A stretch of DNA of 44,286 nt from a bacterium (GCA_018266105.1 JAFEBA010000059.1:1-44286); one strand, 5' to 3'; counted from the stretch's first letter, positions 1 through 9,196 are shown. Translations and numbers: made by a program. The notes: generated from the letters alone by a model not told the origin.

Positions 1-643
1 CCTGAATCGACTTGCCCACCTGATTGATGCCATCCTTAAGGCTTTCCAGCCCCTGCTTCAAGTGCGATTGAGCCACTTCAGAGCGGGCCTGAGCCGTAAT
101 CTGCTTGAGATCGTCCAAAGATTGAATGGGGATTCCCTGTTCGCTCTGGGAGCTGGGGTACACATAGACTGTGTACCCTTCCGCCAGGGCTCGAGTAGCT
201 CCGCGGGCGTCCACCGCTCGCTGCTGATGAAAGACTCTGCCCGTGAGGGTATTGGGGTCGGCCTTCAAAGAGCCCCCCTGCTTGGTAACCACTTCGCTCA
301 GAAAGGAGAAGTTCTTGTCGGCCTTCTGGGCATCGCGCTCAGACAACTGAATCTGCGCGTGAGTCGGACCGGGATGAGCGTTGGCCAGACCCACCACCCC
401 CGCGCCGGCGGCCAGGGTTGCGGCCACCAGGCCCAAGGTTTTGCCGGTGCTCAGGCCACGTTTGCTGGCTTCGGCCTTCTCGGCCGCGGAAGTCGAAGGA
501 AACTGAGGTTTCTTCATCAACCCGGGGGCGGCCTCCGCCGGCGAAAACGACTCAGCTGGACCGGTCCCGCCAGCCAGGTTCTTGGACTGAGGGCGGGAGC
601 TTAAAGTGGACAGCCCCGTCATGCGTGTGCCGATTTCTTTCAT
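1..643 (-). CDS. Membrane-anchored hypothetical protein (C-terminus off the left edge)
   Basis: An open frame runs from an ATG at 643 to the window edge (214 codons visible). A GGAGAG ribosome site lies 7 bases before the ATG. The first ~65 residues are low-complexity (Ser, Pro, Ala, Lys). A hydrophobic segment follows at about residues 68-89 (TLGLVAATLAAGAGVVGLAN), then a hydrophilic region with a predicted coiled-coil-like helix (about 175-214). No family is recognised. The layout of a polar Ala/Pro-rich tail before the functional part resembles that of the lipid enzymes at 29929-36146. It is divergent from the FliF/YscJ-like gene, with a shared 64-base promoter gap. The seen features support a real coding gene; function is unknown. 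Confidence 0.7.
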   Translation of the reverse strand, partial: MKEIGTRMTGLSTLSSRPQSKNLAGGTGPAESFSPAEAAPGLMKKPQFPSTSAAEKAEASKRGLSTGKTLGLVAATLAAGAGVVGLANAHPGPTHAQIQLSERDAQKADKNFSFLSEVVTKQGGSLKADPNTLTGRVFHQQRAVDARGATRALAEGYTVYVYPSSQSEQGIPIQSLDDLKQITAQARSEVAQSHLKQGLESLKDGINQVGKSIQ

Positions 644-707
644 TGCGGTTCTCTCCGAGAAATTTGCTCAAGCAGTATTAAAGGCCGGTGAAGTAGAATC
701 CTGGGGT

Positions 708-1790
708 ATGCAAGGATTTCGTAAGGCTCTCGTGATCACCGGTTTGGTCACGCTCGCCCTGGGCTCCAACCTGGCCTGGCATTATCCTCGTCCGACCGCT
801 CTCGGCCATCCTGTTACGCCGTCCGCGCTGACGGAACAGGCAGAAGTTCTGCAGGCAGCCGGAATACGCTGTCGGCCCAATTCGGACTGGTCCGACCTGC
901 TGGTCGAGTCCGCCCGCCTGGGCGACGCCCAGAAGGCCCTTCAAGACCGGACGTTTGCCAATGGCAACCTGGAAAAAATGTCCACCCCCCCGGAGCTGCT
1001 GGCCGACCTGGGTCGCCTGCCTGGCGTAAAAGAAGCCAATGTCTGGCTTCACGAAGGCCACGAGGCGGTGGTTGTGCTGGCCATGAAGCACGGGGTATTT
1101 GCAAACGAGCCTGCCCTGATCGGCCAGGTGGTGGAAAAGGTCGGTAGCTTTGAGCCAGCCATCGAAGCCCAGAACATCAAGGTGCTCGACCAAAATGGAG
1201 TCGACCTGACCTTCGTTGCGCCCAGAGAAGCGCAGGGACATTGGGGTGCATTGCAGCTCCAATCGGAACTCCAGTCGGTGGCCGATGCGACCCTTGGAGC
1301 CCCCAAGCGAGCCATTGTCTCTTGCCGATTCATGCGCACCCCAGATGTCCGCATCCATCTGCAAGCCAGTTTACGGCTGGTCCACTGCGACCCGCAATTG
1401 CAGGAAGGTCTGACGCAGAGTCTGACCAAACGTCTCCAGGAGCGCGCGGATCGGCTCAACGCCATTCTGAAAGGCCGGGAATACTGGCTTGCTGGCGGCG
1501 AGATTTATCGTTATCTGGGTGAAGGCACGACCCGCCTCAATCAAACCCGACTTCGACTGGACCGAGAACGAGGGATCCAGCTCGACCCGCTCGAGGTGAA
1601 AGAATGGACCCTGCGCGAGCGCAGCCTGGGGCCGCAAGAAATCAAGATGGCCCTGTGGGGCCTGACCCCACCGGTCCCGACGCCCTGGCAACTGGGAAGC
1701 GGACTGCTTGCTCTGGCACCTGCCATTTTTGGCTGGAGCCTGCTGGTGCCCTGGCTGCTGAGCCGGCACCGCCTCAGCCGAGACTCATAA
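708..1790 (+). CDS. FliF/YscJ-like ring-forming membrane protein, orphan
   Basis: The frame is open from 606, but the ATG at 708 begins directly with a signal-anchor helix (ALVITGLVTLALGSNLAW), so it is chosen as start (360 aa). Residues about 95-170 match the YscJ/FliF periplasmic ring-building motif: LPGVKEANVWL, a hydrophobic strand AVVVLAMKHG, then IKVLDQNGVDL. A second hydrophobic helix lies near the C-terminus (about 325-350), as in FliF and YscJ lipoproteins/MS-ring proteins. Those families form the inner-membrane ring of flagella and type III secretion systems. No other flagellar or secretion gene is in the window, and the protein is shorter than FliF (about 550 aa). The family call is from motif recognition by eye; a role in a divergent ring or secretion machine is inference. 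Confidence 0.55.
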   Translation: MQGFRKALVITGLVTLALGSNLAWHYPRPTALGHPVTPSALTEQAEVLQAAGIRCRPNSDWSDLLVESARLGDAQKALQDRTFANGNLEKMSTPPELLADLGRLPGVKEANVWLHEGHEAVVVLAMKHGVFANEPALIGQVVEKVGSFEPAIEAQNIKVLDQNGVDLTFVAPREAQGHWGALQLQSELQSVADATLGAPKRAIVSCRFMRTPDVRIHLQASLRLVHCDPQLQEGLTQSLTKRLQERADRLNAILKGREYWLAGGEIYRYLGEGTTRLNQTRLRLDRERGIQLDPLEVKEWTLRERSLGPQEIKMALWGLTPPVPTPWQLGSGLLALAPAIFGWSLLVPWLLSRHRLSRDS

Positions 1791-1849
1791 CTTTAGCAAC
1801 TCGGGAGGCCAGGCAGGGATCCTGAGGGTTCCATTAAGAAAACATTAAG

Positions 1850-2731
1850 ATGATCATTGAGGACCCGAGTCGCTGGCTGAAGCCCGTCTTTCAGTTCCAC
1901 AAAGCGGATACGTTCCGGCGACTCCTGTTTCTCCTGATCGGTCTGGCGCTCTACACCTCGTTGTTGGCCTGGCTAGAACTGGACTACTGGCACCTGCGTG
2001 ATAGCCATCCCTTGAAAAACATCACCCTGATGCACGGGCTGTTGGGCTTCGCCATCAGCATGCTGCTGGTCTTCCGCACCAACACCGCCTACGAACGTTG
2101 GTGGGAAGGCCGTAAACTCTGGGGATCGCTGGTCAACTGCAGTCGCAACATGGCCATCAAACTCCACAGCTTCCTGAACCCGGAAGACCAGCATAACCGT
2201 GAATGGTTCTCCCAGATCTTGATTCTGTTTGCCAGCGAATTGCGCATCCATTTGTTGCGCGAGCAGACTCGACTGGAGCTCGACGAACGTCCCCACCCCG
2301 AGATTCCCGACTTCGATCGGGCCAAGCACGTCCCCATTCAGGTGGCCGCCAGCCTGATGCAGCGCCTTCATCGGCTGCAGCAGAGTGGTCAGCTCAGTGA
2401 AAATCAACTGCTTTTGCTCAACAATGATGTCACAGCTCTATTGGACATTTGTGGGGCCTGCGAGCGCATCAAAAACACCCCCATCCCCTACAGTTACACA
2501 GCTTTTATCAAGAAATTTATCGTAGCCTATTCGCTGACGCTGCCTTTCGGCTATGTATTCGTGCTGAACTGGCTGGCGGTGCCTGTGGTTGTCTTCGTCT
2601 TTTACGTGCTGGCCAGTCTGGAGCTGATTGCCGAGCAAATTGAAGACCCCTTCGGATACGACAGCAACGACCTGCCCATGGAAAAAATCTCGCACACGAT
2701 TGCCTCCAATATTCGCGAGATCCTTGGCTAA
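1850..2731 (+). CDS. Bestrophin-like (UPF0187/YneE family) anion channel
   Basis: The 293-aa product has the usual length of bacterial bestrophin homologues. It starts with a short amphipathic segment and a first membrane helix (about 24-45). The family hallmark follows in and after helix 2: LLVFRTNTAYERWWEGRKLW, with the conserved FRxNxAYxRWWEGRxxWG pattern. Further membrane segments lie at about 220-255. The C-terminal QIEDPFGYDSNDLP is the conserved stretch that shapes the channel vestibule. The family forms pentameric anion or cation channels in the inner membrane. No good Shine-Dalgarno site precedes the ATG, but the N-terminus matches the family. It is followed by a convergent TerB-like gene after 47 bases. 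Confidence 0.88.
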   Translation: MIIEDPSRWLKPVFQFHKADTFRRLLFLLIGLALYTSLLAWLELDYWHLRDSHPLKNITLMHGLLGFAISMLLVFRTNTAYERWWEGRKLWGSLVNCSRNMAIKLHSFLNPEDQHNREWFSQILILFASELRIHLLREQTRLELDERPHPEIPDFDRAKHVPIQVAASLMQRLHRLQQSGQLSENQLLLLNNDVTALLDICGACERIKNTPIPYSYTAFIKKFIVAYSLTLPFGYVFVLNWLAVPVVVFVFYVLASLELIAEQIEDPFGYDSNDLPMEKISHTIASNIREILG

Positions 2732-2778
2732 TCAGTCCCAGAGTGAGGGCTGCACCGCGGCCGGGAGCTCAGGAATCG

Positions 2779-3246
2779 CTAAAGAACAGCGGATAGACCG
2801 CGGGGCAAAAGGGCCTTCTTCAACCGGCGGGCGGCGCGTTCAAATTCCACCAGACTCTCCAACATCCGCACCACTTCAAGACTGACGCCCAAGATGCTGG
2901 CGATGCGATGGACCGCATGGCGTTCGGCCTGAGCATAGACCCCGTCGGCGGCAGCCAATTCGATGGCGTCTCGCAGCAAATAGCGCGCCTCGACCCCGCC
3001 CAACTGAAACCCTGGCAACACCTGCAGCAGTCGGGCTTCCTGGGGATCGAATTCCTCAACCTGCTGGCGCACACTGTCTGGGACACCCATATAGCGCATG
3101 CCCAGGCGCAGAGCGTGCAACTCCTTCTCAGAAACAGATCCATCGGCAGCTATCACAATTTTAAGGGCCTTCAGATAGCCCAGAGCATGCTGAGGCTGAA
3201 CATAGCCAGAGTAGCGTTCCAGTTGACGCGGCTGAGGGGGGGTCAT
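2779..3246 (-). CDS. TerB-like/DUF533-type helical protein
   Basis: The product is a 155-aa soluble, mostly helical protein. Two repeat-like units carry the acidic TerB signature: ALKIVIAADGSVSEKELHAL (about 28-47) and ELAAADGVYAQAERHAV (about 92-108), each with A-(A)-DG-x-(3-5)-E. TerB family members are small metal-associated or membrane-stress proteins whose biochemical role is unclear. A second TerB-like gene is at 36267-36620. The gene stands alone between convergent bestrophin and divergent 3303 genes. Family assignment is by motif; function is not claimed. Confidence 0.7.
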   Translation of the reverse strand: MTPPQPRQLERYSGYVQPQHALGYLKALKIVIAADGSVSEKELHALRLGMRYMGVPDSVRQQVEEFDPQEARLLQVLPGFQLGGVEARYLLRDAIELAAADGVYAQAERHAVHRIASILGVSLEVVRMLESLVEFERAARRLKKALLPRGLSAVL

Positions 3247-3302
3247 TCAGGGAAGATTCCCCCAAGGACATAGGGTGCCCTGCCTTGTATGTTTCCTTTA
3301 CG

Positions 3303-3806
3303 ATGGGCAGAGAACGACCGGATATGTTTGATGTTGCCAGCGGGGAATGCGAACTGGTGGACTTCTTGCTCACCCGTTTCGACCCAATCGACTTGAAGAC
3401 CAAGATCAAGTTCGATCCTAGCGCGAACGTGGACGAGCAGTTTGCCCCTTCGAAAGAACCCGAGCCAGCCCCGCTGATAGTGTCCCAACCAGAGCCCGAG
3501 CGCCAGCCCATCTCACTGGAACTGAACCTGAATCGCCCCCTGCCCTCCAACCCAGAGGAAGCCGTAGCAACCAGCTCTGAGGATGGTTATCGAACCTCGG
3601 CCACCTCCCCCGAAGTCGACCAGAACGATTCGATGGAGAGCGGAGATGAGGAACAATCCTCGGAAGCCGAGGATGCATCGTCCGAGCCGGTGCGTCCGAC
3701 CTCCATGGGTCCAGATTGGCTGACTCTGATGGAGGAATTCAACAAAGCTCGCCAGCGTTACCATGAGGAAGTGGCTGTCGAGAAGAAGCCCGATGAAACG
3801 CCTTAA
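3303..3806 (+). CDS. Acidic low-complexity hypothetical protein, coupled to M48 protease
   Basis: The product is about 167 aa. The first ~50 residues look folded (ECELVDFLLTRFDPIDLKTK). The rest is rich in Glu, Asp, Ser and Pro and probably disordered, ending in a short helix (TLMEEFNKARQRYHEEV). No family is recognised. The start is uncertain: a TTG at 3285 and ATGs at 3303 and 3324 are in frame, and the last has a GGGCAGAGA sequence about 10 bases upstream. The stop overlaps the ATG of the M48 protease gene by 14 bases, so the two are probably translationally coupled. An adaptor or regulatory partner of the protease is possible but only inferred. Confidence 0.6.
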   Translation: MGRERPDMFDVASGECELVDFLLTRFDPIDLKTKIKFDPSANVDEQFAPSKEPEPAPLIVSQPEPERQPISLELNLNRPLPSNPEEAVATSSEDGYRTSATSPEVDQNDSMESGDEEQSSEAEDASSEPVRPTSMGPDWLTLMEEFNKARQRYHEEVAVEKKPDETP

Positions 3807-4842
3807 GATACTATTGCTGGCAGCGATTCTGGCCACTGTTGCGCCCGCCGACGGAACGCACTTTTATCTGCGCAATCGCGAAGTGACCGGCAAAGTCGTG
3901 GGCGCGGACATCTTTGTCGCACGAGACCAACTGTCGCGGCTACTCAATCCCGAAGAACTGAAGCGAGTCGAATTCGACGACCAGGGGGTGGCCGCCATAG
4001 ACGGCCAAAAGGCTCCCGAGGGTCCAGGCCTATCGCTCAGCTGGCTGGCCGGCAGCCTGGGCTTCACCCGCCGGCTCGGCCCGGGAACGGTGGATTGGGT
4101 CAAAATTCAGAACGAAAATACCCAGCCCGAAGTTTCGGCCGAGGTCTGGAGCCGGCGCGCCGAGTTCCGCGAAGCGGGACGACGTCTCAACGAGATCCTG
4201 AAAAGCGTCCCCCGCACAGACCGGCCAGAATTACAGGCCCGAGTCGACCGCATCGGACAAAAAGTGATCCAGGCCACTCCCTTGCGGGAAATGCCCTGGA
4301 CCTTTGTCGTGGTCAAAATGTATCCACCCAATGCAGCCTGCACTGGTGAAGGCCATGTCTTCGTGGCCGACAGTCTGCTGGACATGAATATTTCCGACGA
4401 CGAACTGGCCGGTGTGTTGGGCCACGAAATTGCTCACGGGGTGCGTCGTCATGTTTTCAGGCGCAGCGACCTGCTGCGCGACATCCTGAACCTTCTGGCA
4501 GACTACAAACGCCTGCAAGCCCAAATCGACCAGGGCCAGGATTCCCTGACTCTCAGGCAACAGGTGGCGGCCTACACTCGTCAGCGCGACCAACTTCAAT
4601 ACAAATTCGACCACGAGGTCTCCTATAGTCGACTGGATGAGGAAGAAGCCGACGTTTTGGGCTTGCGCTACGCGGTCACGGCCGGCTACTCAGCCGACGG
4701 GTTGGGTGATTGCCTGTCCAAGCTCGAGCGCCTCTTAGTCAAGCAATTCGGTGCCGCCGTTCTGCGTGACGACATGTCCCACCCTCCCACCGCCCGACGC
4801 CTGGAGATTCTACAGAGAGCCCGCGCCAACGCGGGCATCTGA
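3793..4842 (+). CDS. M48-family zinc metalloprotease, secreted
   Basis: The product is about 349 aa with a Sec signal peptide (MKRLKILLLAAILATVAPADG). Residues about 22-100 resemble a short copper-amine-oxidase N-like/stalk domain (FYLRNREVTGKVVGADIFVA). The peptidase domain has the zinc motif HEIAH (residues 211-215) in VLGHEIAHGVRRH. The downstream EEEADVLGLRYAVTAGY supplies the third (Glu) ligand. The C-terminal MSHPPTARRLEIL is the usual M48 end (SxHPxxxxR). Such BepA/LoiP-like enzymes degrade or quality-control envelope proteins. The ATG at 3793 is preferred to 3763 because it starts the signal peptide and lies next to AGAAGAAG. The 3' end overlaps the convergent aminotransferase gene by 33 bases. 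Confidence 0.88.
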   Translation: MKRLKILLLAAILATVAPADGTHFYLRNREVTGKVVGADIFVARDQLSRLLNPEELKRVEFDDQGVAAIDGQKAPEGPGLSLSWLAGSLGFTRRLGPGTVDWVKIQNENTQPEVSAEVWSRRAEFREAGRRLNEILKSVPRTDRPELQARVDRIGQKVIQATPLREMPWTFVVVKMYPPNAACTGEGHVFVADSLLDMNISDDELAGVLGHEIAHGVRRHVFRRSDLLRDILNLLADYKRLQAQIDQGQDSLTLRQQVAAYTRQRDQLQYKFDHEVSYSRLDEEEADVLGLRYAVTAGYSADGLGDCLSKLERLLVKQFGAAVLRDDMSHPPTARRLEILQRARANAGI

Positions 4843-5952
4843 GACACCCTGCAATGCTCGCTCCAGTTCCTGGTCGTCCACATAGTGCTGCAAGCTGAAG
4901 CGAGTCAAAAGGATCCCTTCCCAGCGGTAAACCGGCAGTTCCACACGGAATTTTTCAAACAAGGTCTGATGCAACCGGGTCGGCTCGGCTGAAAAGGGCA
5001 GCTCAAAAGCGCGCATCTTGAGTTTCGACCAGGGCAAAGGCTGAGCCCCCAACTGCTCCATTCGTTGGGTCAGCCAGTGCATGCGCTGAAAACAGTACCT
5101 TTCGACCAGTGGCTCATGGTAACGCCGCTGATACTCAAGCCCGGCCGGGGCGGCCAGAAAAGCAGAAGGGTCTCTGGTGGCTTGCATCTGTACCCAGGCC
5201 ACCCAATCCGGCTCACCCAGGGCCGTCGTCGGTTCCACTCCCCAGGAGACGATCAAAGGTTTCATCAGCTCTTGACAGGCCCGGGCCACCCAGAGAATGG
5301 CGGCTCCCTTGGGGGCCCACAGCCATTTATGCAGATTTCCCATCCAAAAATCCACACCCAGTCTTGCCAGATCCACCGCCACATGGCCCGGAGCGTGGGC
5401 CCCGTCCACGATACTCCAGAGGCCTCGGCCGCGGGCCCAGGCGCCAATCTGCTGCACCGGGAGCAATTGAGCGGTGGCGCTGGTGATTTGGCTGACCACC
5501 ACGGCCCGGGTTCGCTCGTTTCGATGAGCCTCCAGGCAGGTCAGCGGATCGGCTCCCAGAGGGATAGGCGCGCTGCGAAGACTGAAGCCCCGTTCGGCCG
5601 CGAAGACCCTCCAGACTCGAAAAACAGCGCCGTATTCGTGGTCGTTTAGCAACACCTCATCGCCTGGACCCAACGGCAAGGCGTGGGCCACCCAGTTCAT
5701 GGCGGTCGTAGTGTTGACGACGAAGGCGGTGTCATCCAGCTCGGCCCCTAAATACTTGGCGATTGGAGCGCGCGCCTCACGCAGGAGCGGCTCCTGGCGA
5801 CGTACGTGAAACTCCACCGTGCGGGTCTCCATTTCCCGCTGCCAGCGCCACTGTTCTTTCAGAACGGGCAATGGAGTTGCCCCGTAGGAACCGTGATTGA
5901 GGTGGCCGACCTCAGGGTCGAGCAGGAAGTGACGGCGGTGGCGAGCCTTCAC
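4810..5952 (-). CDS. Class V PLP aminotransferase, isopenicillin-N-epimerase-like
   Basis: The 380-aa product has the fold-type I class V pattern. N-terminal LNHGSYGATPLPV is typical of the isopenicillin N epimerase (CefD)-like branch. TTTAMNWVAHAL contacts the PLP phosphate, and SIVDGAHAPGHVAVDL carries the Asp that pairs with the PLP ring nitrogen. The Schiff-base lysine is in DFWMGNLHKWLWAPKGAAIL. Substrate cannot be read from sequence; members include epimerases, cysteine desulfurase-like lyases and ergothioneine lyase. The GTG start follows the stop of the VIT-VWA gene without a gap, so the two are probably one transcript. Confidence 0.85.
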   Translation of the reverse strand: MKARHRRHFLLDPEVGHLNHGSYGATPLPVLKEQWRWQREMETRTVEFHVRRQEPLLREARAPIAKYLGAELDDTAFVVNTTTAMNWVAHALPLGPGDEVLLNDHEYGAVFRVWRVFAAERGFSLRSAPIPLGADPLTCLEAHRNERTRAVVVSQITSATAQLLPVQQIGAWARGRGLWSIVDGAHAPGHVAVDLARLGVDFWMGNLHKWLWAPKGAAILWVARACQELMKPLIVSWGVEPTTALGEPDWVAWVQMQATRDPSAFLAAPAGLEYQRRYHEPLVERYCFQRMHWLTQRMEQLGAQPLPWSKLKMRAFELPFSAEPTRLHQTLFEKFRVELPVYRWEGILLTRFSLQHYVDDQELERALQGVSDARVGAGSL

Positions 5953-8631
5953 CTAGAAAAGCTTGGCGAAGCGCTGTACCCAGACCTGAGTCTTGGCCAG
6001 AGCCTGGGGATCATTGCCGCGCAGCGCCTGATAGCAAAGCACGCCGATGCGATAAGCCTCTTTCACCAGGGTGGACTGCTCCTGAATGGGCTGCAAACGC
6101 CGCAGGATTTTCTCCAGCAGCGGGACCAGGCTGGGGTCGGCAGCACCGCCGGCCTGGACGCACCTGGCCAGTGTCTGATAGACCAACTTCAAATCGACCA
6201 TGATGGCCTGGCGGAACTCTGCATTACTGCTGAGCACCTGGCGCGCGATCGCCTCCGGCGAGTCGGCCGCGGGCTGAGGCGCCGGTGGCGGAGGGGGCGT
6301 CTCCACAGGCTGGGAAGGAGGCTGAGGAGGAGCGGGAGGAGTCGGCTCGGGTGGATGAGCCACCACGGTCGGACGCTCATCCACTTCAACTGGTTCGGGC
6401 TTGACCGAAGCACGATTGGGCTTGGGCAAGAGTTTCGGACCCTCGTCCACGGCCACGGTGGGCCCTTTGGCCTGGGTCACCGCCTGGCCAGGATTGCGAA
6501 GCACCGGCTTGCCCGCCATGATGGGCTTGCCGGAAACGCCGGCTTTGCCGGAACCCATGGTCGGCTTCACCCGGGCATTATCCTTGATACCGCCGTGCAA
6601 TTTGTTTTTGACTTCGTGTTTGGCCTTGTTCCCAATCACGGCCTTGCGAGTCATTCCGCTCGGCCCATCTTCCTCGGCTTCCACAGGAACTGGACGCACA
6701 GCATCGGGCTCGGCCATCTCGGGCTGAATTGGGCGGGGCGGCAAATCTTCGATGGGCGGCGGCAACCCGATTTTCATACCACCGCCTTTGTTGACGTTCT
6801 TGGTCAGGTCCAGAACGGTTTCAGGCTTCCACTCCGAGGCATTCAGAGACGGCAACCAGGTCGCTCCTCCGACCGCGGCCGGATCGGTCAGGACCGAGGC
6901 GGTGTTATCCCCCACCAGTCGGTAGTCCCGCGCCAGACTGGCGCTGACGTCGCGCAGACGGCTGGCCCTGGGTCCGGTAATGAGTCTCAGTTCATCCGAC
7001 ATCTCGCGAGCTTTAAGATGAGCCCAGACCACACCGATGGCCGGGTTCTGGGAGGCCAGCGGCGCAACCGCTTCAGTCCAGGGATGGCCAGAGAAGATGC
7101 GCGCGCGAGCCTCAAGACCTCCGTTGCCCGCCTTCAGGCCGAGGACGGTCACGCTGTCGGACACACCCAAGCCAGGAATAATCGCCGGACTGAACGTTTC
7201 CGAGTTAATGCCCAAACCTTGGTCGACCAGATGCAGGTCGTTCAGCAGAGGACAGCGGGTGTCGGCGACAATCTTATTCATCGTCATCTCGTCCGGCCCG
7301 GACTCGCCCACAAAAACCGACTGGCCGCGCGTAAAGCCAGAAAGACGACGCAAGAACGACTGGTTCACCGCCTGATCAATACCCACACAATTGAAGCGGA
7401 TATTGGACGGATTTCCGGTCTGTGAGAGGGAGGAGTAAATTTCCGGCTCGTTGCCGAGTTTGCCACAGGCCAGCACCACCACCACCATGCTCCGGCCCGG
7501 TTCGGCCTGAAGCTGCAGTACGCGTTCGAGAATCGTGCTCATATCCGCTCTGCCGCTACACCTGATGTTCTGCAGCCACTGCAGAGCTGCCGGAACGTGG
7601 GTTCGGTCGCAAGGAATTCCGGTTTCATAGCCGGTCAACTGGCTGTTGAAGCCAACCAGCGAGAAGTTCTCGCCAGGCCCGATGCTGTTGAGCAACTGGC
7701 CGGCCACCCGCCTGGAAGCCTCCAGCCTGGCACCGCTAGCGTTGTCGGAAACGTCCATCAAAATGATGAGATGGCGAGGCAAGGTGGAAGGGGGTCCAAC
7801 CAGAGGCGCGTGCAGATGGTAGAGAAAATGCTGACGACCCTGGCGCAGGACACCCTGGGGATTCTTTTCATGGCCGAAGCGGTAGCTCAGAGTAAAATCA
7901 CGAGCCGGCAGTTCAGTTCGACCCATCTCCAGCAGCGCTTCACCTGAGGCCTGGGGTCGCATCTCCATAGGATGACTGCAGGCCACCCGAGTGGGAGGAG
8001 TTCCGGTCATTTCCAAAGCCACGCTGATGCCGACATTCGGGCCGGCTGACAGTCCGGGAGCCAAACTGACCGGGGTCTCCAGATCAAGCTGGTCAATAGA
8101 GAGACCGCTTTGGAAGCGACCGCTCATCATCATGGGGAAGGTGAAGCGAAACTCCCCGTCCCAGCAGGGCAGGAGTTCAGCGTAGGCCAGGTCGATGTTG
8201 ATGGTCTCGCCCGGGTTCACGCTACCGAGCGGGACACAAAAGACGGTCTGATACTCGCTTGAAAACAACCCGGCCAGGAAACCTGGAACCTGGTGACGGG
8301 TCAGATTGGCCGCCTGTTCCTTGGGAACAACCTGGAGCTCGCAGTTGCGCTGGCCAACCTGAGCCCGGAAGCGGGAGACGGTGGCGTTGGAATTCAAGGG
8401 AAACAGGTAGTAGAGCTCGACCGGAGCGGAAGCAACGTTCTGGAAGGCCTGAACCACCTCGACGGCAGCCACGGGGCCGGCCAGACGGACGCGAACTAAC
8501 AGCCGGCCGAGATTGGCCGAAGTGGTATGCGAACCAAGGCAACCCAAAACCGCGCCAGGCCCCAGGGGCAGGCGACGCGTCGCGAGTTCTTTCTCGACGG
8601 GGAGATGCTCTATGCTGTTGGCTGACTGCAT
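5953..8631 (-). CDS. VIT and von Willebrand factor A domain protein
   Basis: The product is 892 aa. A VIT (vault/inter-alpha-trypsin) domain spans about 20-165 (EVVQAFQNVASAPVELYYLF, then SRFRAQVG and YQTVFCVPLGSVNPGE). A VWA domain spans about 290-460: HLIILMDVSDNASG is the MIDAS strand and ADMSTILERVL the Thr-containing loop. The MIDAS reads D-V-S-D-N where D-x-S-x-S is usual, so metal binding may be altered. A 150-residue Pro/Lys/Val-rich linker follows, then a C-terminal helical domain (about 775-892). There is no clear signal peptide. VIT-VWA proteins usually act in adhesion or as scaffolds. A MerR regulator lies 46 bases upstream on the same strand and an aminotransferase directly downstream. 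Confidence 0.85.
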   Translation of the reverse strand: MQSANSIEHLPVEKELATRRLPLGPGAVLGCLGSHTTSANLGRLLVRVRLAGPVAAVEVVQAFQNVASAPVELYYLFPLNSNATVSRFRAQVGQRNCELQVVPKEQAANLTRHQVPGFLAGLFSSEYQTVFCVPLGSVNPGETINIDLAYAELLPCWDGEFRFTFPMMMSGRFQSGLSIDQLDLETPVSLAPGLSAGPNVGISVALEMTGTPPTRVACSHPMEMRPQASGEALLEMGRTELPARDFTLSYRFGHEKNPQGVLRQGRQHFLYHLHAPLVGPPSTLPRHLIILMDVSDNASGARLEASRRVAGQLLNSIGPGENFSLVGFNSQLTGYETGIPCDRTHVPAALQWLQNIRCSGRADMSTILERVLQLQAEPGRSMVVVVLACGKLGNEPEIYSSLSQTGNPSNIRFNCVGIDQAVNQSFLRRLSGFTRGQSVFVGESGPDEMTMNKIVADTRCPLLNDLHLVDQGLGINSETFSPAIIPGLGVSDSVTVLGLKAGNGGLEARARIFSGHPWTEAVAPLASQNPAIGVVWAHLKAREMSDELRLITGPRASRLRDVSASLARDYRLVGDNTASVLTDPAAVGGATWLPSLNASEWKPETVLDLTKNVNKGGGMKIGLPPPIEDLPPRPIQPEMAEPDAVRPVPVEAEEDGPSGMTRKAVIGNKAKHEVKNKLHGGIKDNARVKPTMGSGKAGVSGKPIMAGKPVLRNPGQAVTQAKGPTVAVDEGPKLLPKPNRASVKPEPVEVDERPTVVAHPPEPTPPAPPQPPSQPVETPPPPPAPQPAADSPEAIARQVLSSNAEFRQAIMVDLKLVYQTLARCVQAGGAADPSLVPLLEKILRRLQPIQEQSTLVKEAYRIGVLCYQALRGNDPQALAKTQVWVQRFAKLF

Positions 8632-8677
8632 GGCTTGTGGCGGACCCGTTCGCCCGGTTGCATCCTTTCCTTCTCGA

Positions 8678-9196
8678 TCATTTTCCCGAGGCCATCTCTT
8701 CTACGGCATTCCAAATCTGAGCTGCCGCCTCTTCGCGAGAATGAGCTTTTAGCCATTCCGCAAGCAAGTCACGTTCGTCAATCAGGAGACGCAAACCGGG
8801 AAGCACCCTTCGGGTCAACCAAGTCTCGTTCCTGGCCGATGGCTTGTTTTCAGTGGACTCCTCGGTGCGGGAAGCGGACTCGACCACTTCCGTAAGTTCT
8901 TGCTCGGTGCGCCCAAAAAGCTGCTTCTGAATCTCCGGCAGCGGCAAATATTCCGCCTGGAGGATCTTGATGGCCAGCAACTGCAAAAGATGGCGAGGGC
9001 CGTATTTTGCAACGCCTCCATCATAACTGGACGGGCGGTCGACCAGACCCAGGCTGGTATAGTAGCGGATGGTGCGGGCACTCAACACCTGGGAGACGCG
9101 GCCGCCCGGGTTTGGAATCTTTCGCTGTTCCAGCTCGCGCTGCGAGTGCTGACTCAGCTCCTCCAGACTCCATAGAACTTCACCCGGCTCCAACAC
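8678..9196 (-). CDS. MerR-family transcriptional regulator
   Basis: The product is about 172 aa. It has an N-terminal MerR winged helix: LSARTIRYYTSLGLVDRPSS, followed by KYGPRHLLQLLAIKILQ and the LPLPEIQKQLFG segment. The C-terminal half is helical and charged with no visible Cys metal site, so the signal is unknown. The frame is open to a TTG at 9232. However, AAGGGAG precedes GTG at 9196 and TTG at 9193 by 3 and 6 bases, so the start is placed there. It is unusual in having ~50 residues before the HTH core. The VIT-VWA gene starts 46 bases after its stop and is a likely target by operon logic. Confidence 0.82.
   Translation of the reverse strand: MLEPGEVLWSLEELSQHSQRELEQRKIPNPGGRVSQVLSARTIRYYTSLGLVDRPSSYDGGVAKYGPRHLLQLLAIKILQAEYLPLPEIQKQLFGRTEQELTEVVESASRTEESTENKPSARNETWLTRRVLPGLRLLIDERDLLAEWLKAHSREEAAAQIWNAVEEMASGK

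Noticed and set aside
5806..7425. 539-codon plus-strand open frame
   Set aside because: It is antisense to the VIT-VWA gene, has low-complexity His/Gly/Arg composition and no domain; the minus-strand frame has clear motifs.
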